NCBI GenBank assembly: GCA_041749075.1
Contig: JBGTBY010000024.1
Location: 43,657-107,656 of the forward strand
Source: CAMTWZ01 sp041749075
GTDB taxonomy: Bacteria > Bacteroidota > Rhodothermia > Balneolales > HLUCCA01
DNA: 64,000 nt
Reading direction: 5' to 3'
The notes under the pieces: generated by a model
Database searches by the model: none
What the model saw: only the letters and a program-made list of their open reading frames with translations
Told to the model about the DNA's origin: nothing
Part shown: positions 63,917-64,000 of the stretch, in pieces
Position numbering within the stretch: position 1 is the first letter of the stretch
How the letters are laid out: each line of letters opens with the position of its first letter
Program-made: the position numbers and the translations under genes

Positions 63917-64000
63917 TCAAAAATGGTCATTGATTCCAACCGGTGTCGGACTCGTCCGGATCGGTTCCGAACAGGACCTCGTCGTAGTCGAGTTTGGGCA
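63862..64000 (-). mobile_element. Possible insertion-sequence end, runs off the window
   Basis: Starting at 63862, GGTAGTGTTTCAAAAAGTG on the plus strand resembles the terminal repeats of IS256-type elements, as I recall them (minus-strand end ...TTTTTGAAACACTACC). It is followed by about 50 non-coding bases and then the C-terminus of a protein coded on the minus strand. The other end is outside the window, so the inverted-repeat pair cannot be tested. Confidence 0.35.
63928..64000 (-). CDS. C-terminal fragment of a minus-strand protein
   Basis: The minus-strand frame ends ...PKLDYDEVLFGTDPDESD, then TGWNQ and TGA at 63928-63930. The frame is open to the window edge, so the gene continues beyond it. 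An acidic C-terminal tail is compatible with a transposase or another protein. It is too short to classify. Confidence 0.4.

Overview
The window looks like one contiguous chromosome segment from a bacterium of the FCB group (Bacteroidota / Rhodothermota / Balneolota / Ignavibacteria neighbourhood). The main evidence is the type IX secretion system (T9SS). There is a PorX C-terminus at the left edge, a PorQ-like outer-membrane protein, a PorY-like sensor kinase, and three secreted proteins that end in a type A sorting domain (NFPNPFNP start, VYDxLG core, TLLK or TLMK end). Other support comes from an LptD-like protein, an MCE/Mla lipid transporter, tandem DUF3857 proteins and a few TTG / TA(n)TTTG promoter-like boxes. 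The species cannot be fixed from sequence reading alone.

Layout. 1-9232: porX (partial), tsaE, a small DUF3553-like protein and two very large T9SS cargo proteins with beta-helix, dockerin-like, cohesin-like and FN3 modules. 9204-25103: a symporter/thiN pair, nrnA, a lipoprotein HtrA protease, a DUF3822-like/rsmD pair, a secreted endonuclease-like T9SS cargo, coaD, an aminotransferase, a GbsR/MarR regulator, YraN, FtsB, a ROK kinase, lptD, and ribE/ribD on the other strand. 25108-34438: a PpiD/SurA-like chaperone with its terminator, an mlaE-F-D operon, porQ-aroC-TPR-LysM-CPBP, and an ECF sigma factor. 34422-38857: tig-clpP-clpX-porY-like kinase on the minus strand behind a tRNA-Leu(UAG). 38978-45153: a crotonase, an M20/M42-type peptidase, a lipid kinase, a REP-associated transposase with its REP-like palindromes, a TPR protein and argS. 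Short tandem repeats with 7-, 8- and 12-bp periods lie among these genes. 45255-53006: four consecutive DUF3857/transglutaminase-fold proteins. 53012-55936: radC, a GNAT, AMP nucleosidase and a NUDIX hydrolase.

55937-63499 is a sharply A/T-rich island with codon use unlike the rest. It holds five tightly packed co-directional genes: a DNA methyltransferase, a HerA-type ATPase (split by one in-frame TAA), a NurA-type nuclease with an inserted zinc ribbon, an HNH-AAA ATPase fusion resembling Septu PtuB+PtuA in one chain, and a second PtuB-like HNH protein. This is the best candidate for an unusual composite phage-defence system. Its last stop codon overlaps the start codon of a decayed zinc-ribbon membrane-protein pseudogene in ordinary chromosomal sequence. 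The right edge of the window may be the end of an insertion sequence.

Genes of the T9SS machine, its probable regulators (PorX, PorY-like kinase, ECF sigma factor) and its cargo lie within about 35 kb, so this stretch may code for both export and its control. All functional calls come from reading motifs and gene order. No database search was run.
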